Counted from the stretch's first letter, positions 1 through 5,677 are shown. The stretch: DNA of 7,973 nt from Treponema sp. (GCA_031268245.1 JAIRXN010000078.1:1-7973), one strand, 5' to 3'. Numbers and translations: made by a program. Notes: generated from the sequence alone by a model not told the origin.

Positions 1-3
1 GAG

Positions 4-33
4 GCTCTTTCAAAACTTCAGTTTTGAAAGAGC
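4..33. repeat. perfect 13-bp hairpin upstream of rplU
   Basis: The arms at 4-16 and 21-33 are perfect reverse complements around a TTCA loop. No T-run follows on either strand, so it is not a classical intrinsic terminator. Bases 1-16 are also close to the reverse complement of 104-119 (14 of 16 by eye), which links it to the hairpin at 82-119. It could be a REP-like palindromic repeat, or the end of an upstream gene's transcript lying outside the window. A smaller bulged hairpin sits between them (GTTTC at 52-56 with GAAAC at 72-76). Confidence 0.7.
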
Positions 34-81
34 AACCACTTAAAAATGCATGTTTCGCAGCCGTTAGGCGAGAAACTGCAA

Positions 82-119
82 GAGCCGATGCAAAACCAAC
101 CGGGTTTTGCAAGAGGCTC
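82..119. repeat. two-part hairpin in the rplU leader
   Basis: The outer stem pairs GAGCC (82-86) with GGCTC (115-119). An internal loop of 3 and 4 nt separates it from an inner 8-bp stem (90-97 with 103-110) closed by a 5-nt loop. The element ends 19 nt before the rplU ribosome binding site, so if transcribed it would fold just ahead of the L21 gene. L21 leader RNAs are known in Firmicutes, but I do not recognise this as that family. Its right arm resembles the first hairpin's left arm, which favours a repeat family. Confidence 0.6.
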
Positions 120-150
120 GTATTATTATATTTTTTATGAAGGGAAGATT

Positions 151-465
151 ATGTACGCGTTAATTGATTTTAAGGGGAAACAATACAAGGCGGAAAAGGG
201 CGCTGTTCTCAAGGTCGATCATATCGATGCGGAACCCGGTTCCAGTCTGAATATCGATTCGGTGCTCATGCTTGCAGGCCAGGATAAGCCCGTCATAGGG
301 TCGCCCTATGTGGCCGGGGCAAAGGTCAGCGCCACGGTGGAATCCCACGGGAAAGACAAGAAAATCATTGTATTCAAGTACAAGCCCAAGAAGGATTACC
401 GCCGCAAGATGGGCCACAGGCAGCAGTACTCGATTATCAAAATCGGAGATATTACCGGAGTATAA
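151..465 (+). CDS. rplU: 50S ribosomal protein L21
   Basis: This 104-residue protein is L21, a 23S rRNA-binding component of the large ribosomal subunit. The length matches the family (about 103 residues). The N-terminus (YALIDFKGKQYKAEKG) and the C-terminal signature around residues 80-100 (YKPKKDYRRKMGHRQQYSI) are characteristic; the lysine/arginine-rich block is the rRNA-binding part. I chose the ATG at 151 because a ribosome binding site (GAAGGGAAG, 139-147) lies just upstream and the protein then begins at the family-typical position. The same frame is open back to an ATG at 46, but that extension would run through the hairpins and adds 35 unrelated residues. It is the first gene of the operon in the window, and prp begins 6 nt after its stop. 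Confidence 0.97.
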   Translation: MYALIDFKGKQYKAEKGAVLKVDHIDAEPGSSLNIDSVLMLAGQDKPVIGSPYVAGAKVSATVESHGKDKKIIVFKYKPKKDYRRKMGHRQQYSIIKIGDITGV

Positions 466-471
466 GGCCCC

Positions 472-810
472 TTGATTCGGATAGATGCGGTTTTTGACCG
501 CGCGGGGCTCCTTAGATCCTGCAGGATCTCGGGTCATGCGGGGGCCGGAAAGAAGGGTTATGATATTGTCTGCGCTGCTGTTTCGGTATTGTCCCGGACA
601 ATGGTACGGACACTGGAAAAACGGAAAGGAATAGCCGTAGAGTCCGCCGCTCCCGGGCGGGGGCTTTTGAACATGGATATAAAGTATGAAGCGGAGGGTC
701 AGGATTTTCTCTCCGCCGCCGGAGCCTTTTTCATGGAAGGGCTTACTTCGATTTGCGAAGAATACCCGGCTTACTGTACAATGAATATACGAGTAGAGGA
801 GAAAGAATAA
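472..810 (+). CDS. prp: Prp-type ribosomal-processing cysteine protease (YsxB family)
   Basis: This 112-residue protein sits between the L21 and L27 genes, the classical place for Prp (YsxB). In Staphylococcus aureus Prp is the cysteine protease that removes the N-terminal extension of L27. The expected catalytic pair is visible: His22 in ISGHAG and Cys34 in GYDIVCAAVS, with the conserved Ser38 following, at the spacing of the characterised enzyme. The start is TTG at 472. A GGAG at 457-460 is rather distant, so coupling to rplU translation is likely. The stop overlaps the rpmA start (TAATG at 808-812). Oddly, the neighbouring L27 has no obvious extension to cleave (see findings). The family assignment is secure; the substrate here is not. 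Confidence 0.88.
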   Translation: MIRIDAVFDRAGLLRSCRISGHAGAGKKGYDIVCAAVSVLSRTMVRTLEKRKGIAVESAAPGRGLLNMDIKYEAEGQDFLSAAGAFFMEGLTSICEEYPAYCTMNIRVEEKE

Positions 811-1067
811 TGGCACGGAAACGGGGCGGTAGCGGAGCAAAGAACGGCCGGGATTCAAATCCCCAGTATTTGGGGGTCAAGAGATCCGCAGGGACTCTTG
901 TCAAGGCGGGAACAATCATTGTCCGGCAGCGGGGAACCAGGATTCACCCGGGAACCAATGTGGGCTGCGGCGGGGACTATACCCTTTTTGCCCTGACAGA
1001 CGGTACGGTCAACTTTACTCAGCGCCGGGGCCGCAAACTTGCAATGGTGACGCCGGCAGCCCAATAA
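810..1067 (+). CDS. rpmA: 50S ribosomal protein L27
   Basis: This 85-residue protein is L27, whose N-terminal tail reaches towards the peptidyl transferase centre. The family pattern is clear: MARKRGGSGAKNGRDSNPQYLGVK at the start, then the IIVRQRGTRIHPG block near residues 34-46 and NVGCGGDYTLFAL near 48-60. The ATG at 810 has a good ribosome binding site (AGAGGAG, 795-801) and yields the mature-type N-terminus seen in bacteria without the cleavable extension. An in-frame TTG at 753 would add 19 residues inside prp, but these lack the hydrophobic-Phe/Ala cleavage pattern of extended L27 proteins, so I reject that start. The gene overlaps the prp stop by one base and obg follows after 10 nt. 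Confidence 0.97.
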   Translation: MARKRGGSGAKNGRDSNPQYLGVKRSAGTLVKAGTIIVRQRGTRIHPGTNVGCGGDYTLFALTDGTVNFTQRRGRKLAMVTPAAQ

Positions 1068-1077
1068 TGCCCAGACC

Positions 1078-2079
1078 TTGGAAAAGTTTGCCGATGAAGC
1101 GGTAATTGAAGTTTCCTCAGGTTCCGGCGGGAACGGTTGTGCGGCTTTCCGGCGGGAGAAGTATGTTCCCAGAGGGGGGCCCGCCGGGGGAGACGGAGGC
1201 AGGGGCGGAGACGTGGTCTTTACTGTCCGGCGGAATCTTAGAACCCTCTCTCATCTTCGTTATAAACAATCTTTTAAGGCGGAAAACGGACACGACGGCG
1301 AAGGTTCAGGCCGTTACGGCAGGAATGGAAAAAATGTGCTGATCCCGCTGCCGCCGGGCAGCCTTATCCGGGATGCCGGGAGCGGGGAACTTATCCGGGA
1401 TTTCGGGAAAAACCCCGAAGACTGGATCTTTTTGAAGGGAGGAAACGGAGGCTGGGGGAATATTCACTTCAAGTCTTCGGTTAATCAGGCCCCCCGTAAG
1501 GCTTTGCCCGGGAAAAACGGGGAATCCCGCCGCCTCAAGGCAGAGCTTGAGATCATGGCCGATATTGGTTTTGTGGGTTTCCCCAATGCGGGAAAATCTT
1601 CGCTGCTGGAAAAGCTTACCAATGCCCGGCCCAAGATAGCCCCCTATCCCTTTACCACAAAGATCCCCAATCTGGGAGTTCTTACTCTGGGAAGGAGCCG
1701 GGGAGATGATGAGGGCCGCGACATCATCCTGGCAGATATTCCGGGACTTATCGAAGGGGCCGGTAACGGGGCCGGACTGGGCCACCGTTTCCTCAAGCAT
1801 GTTTCAAGGACTGCGGCCCTGGCTTTTCTCGTTGACCTTTCCGGGGACGATTACCTTAAAGCTTTTGATATTCTGCTGAAGGAGCTTGAATCGTTTTCCC
1901 CTGAACTTGTTGAAAAAAAACGGCTTGTTCTGGGAACCAAACGGGATCTCGTTGAAACCGAAGGCCGTCTTGAAGAATTGGCCGCGGCCCTTCCCGGAGA
2001 ACAGGTTTGCGGTATCTCGGTATTCAGCGGGGAAGGGCTGGCCGAACTGGCGGGTCTTTTCGGGGAGCTTTGCCGGTGA
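1078..2079 (+). CDS. obg: Obg-family ribosome-assembly GTPase (ObgE/CgtA)
   Basis: This 333-residue protein is Obg, a GTPase that binds the 50S subunit and acts in its late assembly and in stress control. Residues 1 to about 158 form the glycine-rich Obg fold (SGSGGNGCAAFRREKYVPRGGPAGGDGG). The G domain follows: G1 GFPNAGKSS at 167-175, the switch I region APYPFTT, G3 DIPGLIEG from 220, G4 TKRD at 287-290 in place of the usual NKxD, and G5 SVFSGEG near 314-319. The protein ends right after the G domain, so the C-terminal OCT domain found in some members is absent. The TTG at 1078 gives the family-typical N-terminus (MEKFADEAVIEV), and no other in-frame start lies between it and rpmA. The ribosome binding site is poor, which suggests coupling. 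Its end overlaps nadD by 4 nt. Confidence 0.95.
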   Translation: MEKFADEAVIEVSSGSGGNGCAAFRREKYVPRGGPAGGDGGRGGDVVFTVRRNLRTLSHLRYKQSFKAENGHDGEGSGRYGRNGKNVLIPLPPGSLIRDAGSGELIRDFGKNPEDWIFLKGGNGGWGNIHFKSSVNQAPRKALPGKNGESRRLKAELEIMADIGFVGFPNAGKSSLLEKLTNARPKIAPYPFTTKIPNLGVLTLGRSRGDDEGRDIILADIPGLIEGAGNGAGLGHRFLKHVSRTAALAFLVDLSGDDYLKAFDILLKELESFSPELVEKKRLVLGTKRDLVETEGRLEELAAALPGEQVCGISVFSGEGLAELAGLFGELCR

Positions 2080-3281
2080 GGCTTGCCGTTCTGGGGGGGA
2101 GTTTTAACCCTGTTCACATTGGCCATCTCTTCCTGGCCGGAGAGCTTCTTCATGGTCAGGGCTACGATCGCGTTCTTCTGGTTCCTGCCTATCAGTCGCC
2201 ATTCAAACTGGAGGCAAACATAGGCCCTTCATCCGGAGACAGGCTGGATATGCTCTTTGCTTCCATCACCGGAGATGAACGTCTCTCTGTGGAGGACTGC
2301 GAGATACGCCGGGAAGGAATTTCCTATACCATTGATACCCTTCGGGACATTATTCAGCGCTACCAGCCTGAGGGGAAGCCGGGACTCGTTATCGGGGATG
2401 ACCTTGCGGAAGGTTTCCTTTCATGGAAAGATTCTTCCGGAATTCTGGATCTGGCGGAGATCGTAATTGCGCGGCGTAACGGCGCAGAGGCGAAGAGCCG
2501 GCCCTTTCCCTGCAGGCAGCTTGAAAATGAGATAATGGATATTTCTTCCGGACTGGTGAGGAAACGAATCAGGGCCGGAGCCGCCTGGGAGTATCTGATA
2601 CCTGCCGGCGCCCGTATCATCATTGAAGACCGTTCCCTCTATACGGAGGCTTCAGACTCTCCTGCCGCTCCGGCCGGGGATCGTGGGATCTCCAAGGATT
2701 TCCTTGTCAGGATTGAGGAGGAGGCCCGCAGACGCCTCAACCCGGGCCGTTTTCTCCATTCCAGGAACACGGCTCTCCTTGCACGGGATCTGGCGGAGCG
2801 TTGGGGCCAGGCTCCCGCCGCCGCCTGGCTTGCCGGGATGGGCCATGATATTTGCAAGTCCATGAAGGAAGAGGAACTGTTGGAACTGGCCCGGAAGGAT
2901 GGAATGGAGATTAGCGCCTTTGAAAAGAAGAAAGCTTCCCTGCTTCATGGAAGGGCGGCGGCTGTATTTCTCCGGGAACGTTTCGGCATTGAAAGGGAGG
3001 ATGTGCTTGAGGCAATACGGGTGCATACCGCGGGGGAACCGGGGATGGGGCCTCTTGCCAGGATTCTCTATATAGCCGACAAGATCGAGGTAGGCCGGGA
3101 AAAAATAGATCCGGCGCTCAGGAAGTTTGCCCTGGAAAAAAGCCTTGCGGAAGTGTTTCCGGTAGTGCTGGAACAGACAGTCTCCTGGCTGCGGGCACGG
3201 CATATAGACCTTTTGAAGGAGACTCTGGATTTGTTAAAATCGGCGCGGGAAGGCATGGAACATGAAGAGAAACAAGACTGA
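2076..3281 (+). CDS. nadD: NadD nicotinate-nucleotide adenylyltransferase fused to YqeK-like HD phosphohydrolase
   Basis: This 401-residue protein joins two enzymes usually encoded by adjacent genes. Residues 1 to about 190 are NadD, which makes nicotinate adenine dinucleotide from ATP and nicotinate mononucleotide: GGSFNPVHIGHL at 7-18 is the nucleotidyltransferase motif and ISSGLVRKRI at 156-165 the second nucleotide-binding motif (usually ISSTxIR). After a short Ala/Pro/Gly linker, residues from about 210 on form an HD domain of the YqeK type, with candidate metal ligands His228, His257-Asp258, His291, His317 and Asp335 in ADKIE. Characterised YqeK proteins hydrolyse diadenosine tetraphosphate. 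GTG at 2076 is preceded by GGGGAG (2062-2067) and gives the family-typical N-terminus. It overlaps the obg stop by 4 nt and the next gene by 20 nt. The fusion is continuous with no frameshift visible. Confidence 0.92.
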   Translation: MRLAVLGGSFNPVHIGHLFLAGELLHGQGYDRVLLVPAYQSPFKLEANIGPSSGDRLDMLFASITGDERLSVEDCEIRREGISYTIDTLRDIIQRYQPEGKPGLVIGDDLAEGFLSWKDSSGILDLAEIVIARRNGAEAKSRPFPCRQLENEIMDISSGLVRKRIRAGAAWEYLIPAGARIIIEDRSLYTEASDSPAAPAGDRGISKDFLVRIEEEARRRLNPGRFLHSRNTALLARDLAERWGQAPAAAWLAGMGHDICKSMKEEELLELARKDGMEISAFEKKKASLLHGRAAAVFLRERFGIEREDVLEAIRVHTAGEPGMGPLARILYIADKIEVGREKIDPALRKFALEKSLAEVFPVVLEQTVSWLRARHIDLLKETLDLLKSAREGMEHEEKQD

Positions 3282-4485
3282 TCCAAGCGCATTGCTCCTG
3301 GCTGCCATTGTACTGCTTTTGGCGGCAGGAAGCGTCTTTATCTATATATTTTTTTATTCGAATCCCGAAGACGGGGCTTTTGCCGAAGACCGGGTTATCA
3401 ATACCCTTTTTGTTTTTGAGGATCAGGGGAAACCCTTGGCTTCCTATGTACTTATGCACTATCCTGCCACCAGGCGGGCGGCTATTTTTGATATTCCCGG
3501 TGAAGTGGGAATGATTATTCAGCAGATCAACCGGGTAGACCGCATTGATACGGTGTATAACAGCAAGAATATAGACCCTTTCAGCGCCGAAATGGAGAAC
3601 CTTCTGGGAGTCCAGATCAACTTTTCATTTGTCATCAACAGGGAGAATCTGGGAAAGATAGTTGACCTTCTGGAAGGAGTGGACATCTTCATCCCCTCTC
3701 CGGTGGGAATTTTTGATGAAACTCCTCCCGTTCTGTTCCCTTCGGGACTCATCAGAATAGATGGAGACAAGGCCCGGATCTTTGTAAACTATAGCCAGAG
3801 CGGCGAAGAGCAGGAACTTACTATGTTCCGGCGGCAGCGTTTCTTCCTCTCCCTGATCAAGAGGCTGGGAGAGAAAAACGAAGAGCTCAAAAACCCTGCC
3901 CTGGCCCGGATGTTTTACTCTCTATTCTCTTCGTCCGCAGGACAGCATGTAAAAATCCGGCTTTTTGATGAACTTGCAGGCATTGATACGGATCGGACGA
4001 ACATTCAGTCTGTCGGGGGGAATGTCCGGGAAGTTTCGGGCCAGGTGCTTCTCTTCCCCTTTTATGACGGCAGCCTTATCAAGGAGATTGTGCGCCAGTC
4101 TCTGGGAAGTCTTACCCGGCAGCAGGAAGGTTCCCTTGACGAGCGGGTTTTTACCGTGGAAGTGCTCAACGGTTCGGGGATAAACGGCATTGCAGGACGT
4201 ACCGCGGAACTCCTGCGCAGTTTTGGCTATGATGTTATCTCCATCGGGAATGCCGGCCATAGCGACTATGAAAAAACCGAGATCATCGACCGTTTGGGCC
4301 TTGAAGAGGTGGCAAAAGCCCTGGGAGAAGTGATCCGGTGTGAAAATATCCGCAGCGAAGAAATCATTCCCGATATACCGTCTACCACGGAGATAGAGCT
4401 TAACTTGCAGAATTTTGAGTATCATTCCGATTTTACACTCATTATAGGAAGGGATTTTAATGGCAGATATGTCTCAGGCGGATAA
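3262..4485 (+). CDS. membrane-anchored LytR-CpsA-Psr protein with LytR_C tail
   Basis: This 407-residue protein has one hydrophobic segment at about 9-32 after a basic N-terminus, so it is probably a signal-anchored protein facing the periplasm. Residues about 45-215 resemble the LytR-CpsA-Psr (LCP) fold: INTLFVF at 46-52, then INFSFVINRENLGKIVDLLEGVDIFIP at about 119-145, which fits the family's VDALGGVDV segment, and RRQR at 190-193. Several catalytic arginine and aspartate positions expected from the family are replaced (see findings). Residues from about 296 to 390 match a LytR_C domain (FTVEVLNGSGINGIAGRTAELL). LCP enzymes of Gram-positive bacteria transfer glycopolymers onto peptidoglycan; a spirochaete acceptor or donor is unknown. 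ATG at 3262 has GGGAAGG (3247-3253). It overlaps nadD by 20 nt and rsfS by 26 nt. Confidence 0.8.
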   Translation: MKRNKTDPSALLLAAIVLLLAAGSVFIYIFFYSNPEDGAFAEDRVINTLFVFEDQGKPLASYVLMHYPATRRAAIFDIPGEVGMIIQQINRVDRIDTVYNSKNIDPFSAEMENLLGVQINFSFVINRENLGKIVDLLEGVDIFIPSPVGIFDETPPVLFPSGLIRIDGDKARIFVNYSQSGEEQELTMFRRQRFFLSLIKRLGEKNEELKNPALARMFYSLFSSSAGQHVKIRLFDELAGIDTDRTNIQSVGGNVREVSGQVLLFPFYDGSLIKEIVRQSLGSLTRQQEGSLDERVFTVEVLNGSGINGIAGRTAELLRSFGYDVISIGNAGHSDYEKTEIIDRLGLEEVAKALGEVIRCENIRSEEIIPDIPSTTEIELNLQNFEYHSDFTLIIGRDFNGRYVSGG

Positions 4486-4861
4486 GGGCGAAAGCCTGGC
4501 CCGCGAACTGGGTATCCTCCTGACCGAACACCAGGGAAAGGAAGTAAGAGTCCTCGATCTCCGCAGTCTCAACAGTTGGACTGATTTTTTTGTTATCGCT
4601 ACCGTTTCAAGCGGCGCTCATCTTTCCGGGCTGGAACGGCATATCAAGGACTACTGCCGGGAGCATGAAGCGGAGATCCTTCGCCGTTCCCGCCGGCCGG
4701 ATAAGCGGCAGGATGGGCAGGGAAGCGGCCTCCAGGATGAATGGTGTCTCCTTGACCTGGGTATTCTTGTGATTCACCTGATGAGCAAACGGGCGCGGGA
4801 ATTCTATGAACTTGAGCGGCTCTGGAGCGAAGCCCTGACCATCTACGCCCCTGTCGAATAA
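4460..4861 (+). CDS. rsfS: ribosome silencing factor RsfS (YbeB/Iojap)
   Basis: This 133-residue protein belongs to the RsfS family, which binds ribosomal protein L14 (uL14) and blocks subunit joining during starvation. The family core is visible: EVRVLDLRSLNSWTDFFVIATVSSGAHL in the first half, and DEWCLLDLGILVIHLMSKRAREFYELERLWSEA near the C-terminus. The glycine/glutamine-rich stretch around residues 82-93 (KRQDGQGSGLQD) replaces the usual short EG turn and is slightly longer than typical. ATG at 4460 has a strong ribosome binding site (AGGAAGGGA, 4446-4454); the ATG at 4469 is a less well placed alternative. It begins 26 nt inside the LytR-family gene. In many bacteria rsfS follows nadD, as here with one gene between. 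It is the last gene of the block, and I see no U-tract terminator behind it. Confidence 0.95.
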   Translation: MADMSQADKGESLARELGILLTEHQGKEVRVLDLRSLNSWTDFFVIATVSSGAHLSGLERHIKDYCREHEAEILRRSRRPDKRQDGQGSGLQDEWCLLDLGILVIHLMSKRAREFYELERLWSEALTIYAPVE

Positions 4862-4958
4862 AGGACTGCCCGGAGGGTACTTACTTTCCTTACATCCGCA
4901 TTAAGGAGGTGTTTCAAGCTTTTCGGACAGCCCCATAGGGGCAAAAAAGACGGATACC
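4862..4958 (+). other. 3' flank of rsfS with an orphan Shine-Dalgarno-like sequence
   Basis: The stretch has no gene I can support. At 4903-4911 it contains TAAGGAGGTG-like sequence, a near-perfect complement to the 16S rRNA 3' end, but no plausible start codon follows at the right distance. A GTG inside it opens only a 9-codon frame. A 5-bp hairpin (GCCCC ATA GGGGC, about 4930-4942) is followed by a run of A rather than T, so it is not a + strand terminator. Confidence 0.4.
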
Positions 4959-5014
4959 CGGTTTCTTAGGGTAACGCTGATTAAATGTGGCTAATCAGCG
5001 TTACCCGATAACCG
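4959..5014. repeat. long two-part palindrome between convergent genes
   Basis: The inner stem is a perfect 15-bp inverted repeat (4969-4983 with 4992-5006) around an 8-nt loop. An outer 5-bp stem (CGGTT at 4959-4963 with AACCG at 5010-5014) is separated from it by an internal loop of 5 and 3 nt. It lies about 100 nt after the rsfS stop and about 25 nt beyond the minus-strand gene's stop, where a shared bidirectional terminator would be expected. Neither side has a T-run, so either termination works without one or the element is a REP-like repeat or a protein-binding site. Confidence 0.75.
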
Positions 5015-5039
5015 CCTCTTGCGCCGGAGAATTCGGAAA

Positions 5040-5348
5040 CTATTCGTCGAAATCGTCGTAATCTACATCTTCTTCGTAGTCGAAATCATCTTCCTCATCC
5101 TCAAAATCATCTTCCTCATCCTCAAAGTCATCGTCTTCGAAGTCATCTTCGAAATCATCTTCCATATCGTCGAAGTTATCTTCCTCGTCCATGCCATCCT
5201 CCTCATCTTCATCATCGCCATCGAAAACAATCCGGGGGAAGGATATGCTGTCATACTGCCATCCGTCAACCGGAATAAGGGCAGGCATTTCCCCGGGATT
5301 ATTAACGGGCTCCTTTTGAACCATGCAGCGAAACTTCCAACGCACCAT
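5040..5348 (-). CDS. small protein with highly acidic Asp/Glu-rich C-terminal tail, function unknown
   Basis: I do not recognise a family. The 102-residue product has an ordered-looking N-terminal part (MVRWKFRCMVQKEPVNNPGE, then a segment containing VDGWQYDSISFPRIVFDG). A 60-residue tail from residue 43 follows, in which 45 positions are Asp or Glu and none is Lys or Arg. Phe residues recur at 59, 66, 75, 82 and 89, mostly seven apart. There is no signal peptide or membrane segment, so it is probably cytoplasmic. I chose the ATG at 5348 because GGAGAG lies 4 nt upstream; an ATG four codons earlier (5360) lacks a ribosome binding site. It is transcribed alone, convergent with rsfS and divergent from the mutase gene. 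Acidic tails of this kind occur in the RNA polymerase delta subunit and in DNA mimics, but nothing here shows homology to them. Confidence 0.75.
   Translation of the reverse strand: MVRWKFRCMVQKEPVNNPGEMPALIPVDGWQYDSISFPRIVFDGDDEDEEDGMDEEDNFDDMEDDFEDDFEDDDFEDEEDDFEDEEDDFDYEEDVDYDDFDE
5083..5124 (-). repeat. perfect 21-bp tandem duplication in the acidic tail
   Basis: The bases 5083-5103 are repeated exactly at 5104-5124. On the minus strand each copy encodes one seven-residue block of the type FEDEEDD, keeping the frame. Less exact copies of the same GAAGAT/GATGAC pattern flank it, so the whole tail looks built by in-frame repeat expansion. Confidence 0.9.
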
Positions 5349-5381
5349 GATACTCTCCATTTGGTCGAAGTCTTTAATGCA

Positions 5382-5410
5382 ACATTAGGTAGAGATTAGG
5401 TAATTGTCAA
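5382..5410 (-). promoter_or_regulatory. sigma-70-type promoter for the acidic protein gene
   Basis: On the minus strand a perfect -35 box TTGACA (5405-5410) is followed after 17 bp by TAATGT (5382-5387), a weak -10 matching about half the consensus. An eight-base A-tract (T5414-5421 on the + strand) lies just upstream of the -35 box, like an UP element. Transcription would start about 25-30 nt before the chosen ATG at 5348. Confidence 0.55.
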
Positions 5411-5623
5411 GTATTTTTTTTCGGCAATTTTGCTTTTTGCCATGGATAATACCGCCCGGACAAGGCATATTCCGGATTGACGGAAAGCGGGGGAAAAAAT
5501 GAAGGACGCTCTATTCCGTGCTGGCCCGCGGCAAATTTCTTCGGTACATGTCAAACCGCTGATAATAAATGATTGACAAATGTGATTTGATAGTATCGAT
5601 TTTACCCCGGAACTGCCCTTAAC
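5411..5623. other. divergent spacer without a supported gene
   Basis: This is the bulk of the spacer between the acidic-protein gene and the mutase gene. It holds a T-rich stretch (5412-5446), a second TTGACA at 5573-5578 on the + strand with no convincing -10 box at 16-18 bp, and a 25-codon frame (5499-5576) starting at an ATG behind GCGGGGG. I do not call that frame a gene. No RNA gene, attachment site or clear terminator is visible. Confidence 0.45.
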
Positions 5624-5654
5624 TTGATCCGCGATACCCTGTTTGCGCTATACT
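5624..5654 (+). promoter_or_regulatory. candidate promoter for the sugar-phosphate mutase gene
   Basis: A good -10 box, TATACT (5649-5654, five of six consensus bases), is preceded by TTGATC (5624-5629) with a 19-bp spacer, which is longer than ideal. Transcription would begin near 5661, leaving a leader of only about 17 nt that still contains the AAGGAG ribosome binding site. The -10 is more convincing than the -35. Confidence 0.4.
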
Positions 5655-5677
5655 GAAAGAAAGCAAGGAGTCATTTG

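Noticed and set aside
107..132. Promoter for rplU formed by TTGCAA and TATATT
   Set aside because: The spacer is only 14 bp and the start would fall inside the ribosome binding site. The real promoter is probably upstream of the window.
46..150. N-terminal extension of L21 from an upstream in-frame ATG
   Set aside because: It would translate the hairpin region, has no ribosome binding site, and adds residues foreign to L21. ATG at 151 has a good site and the family-typical start.
160..858. Long minus-strand open frame opposite rplU and prp
   Set aside because: It is antisense to two secure genes, resembles no family, and has low-complexity, arginine/proline/glycine-rich composition typical of a shadow frame.
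4930..4948. GCCCC-ATA-GGGGC hairpin as a terminator of rsfS
   Set aside because: The stem is only 5 bp and is followed by A residues, not T. On the minus strand the T-run precedes the hairpin.
5019..5399. Plus-strand frame giving a very hydrophobic Ile/Val/Phe-rich peptide resembling a membrane protein
   Set aside because: It is the antisense reading of the GAA/GAT-rich acidic repeat, whose complement mechanically encodes Ile, Phe, Val and Leu. It has no ribosome binding site, and the minus-strand gene has its own promoter and start.
5573..5601. Second promoter (TTGACA at 5573-5578) for the mutase gene
   Set aside because: The -35 box is perfect, but the sequences 16-18 bp downstream are poor -10 boxes. 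I noted it without calling a promoter.
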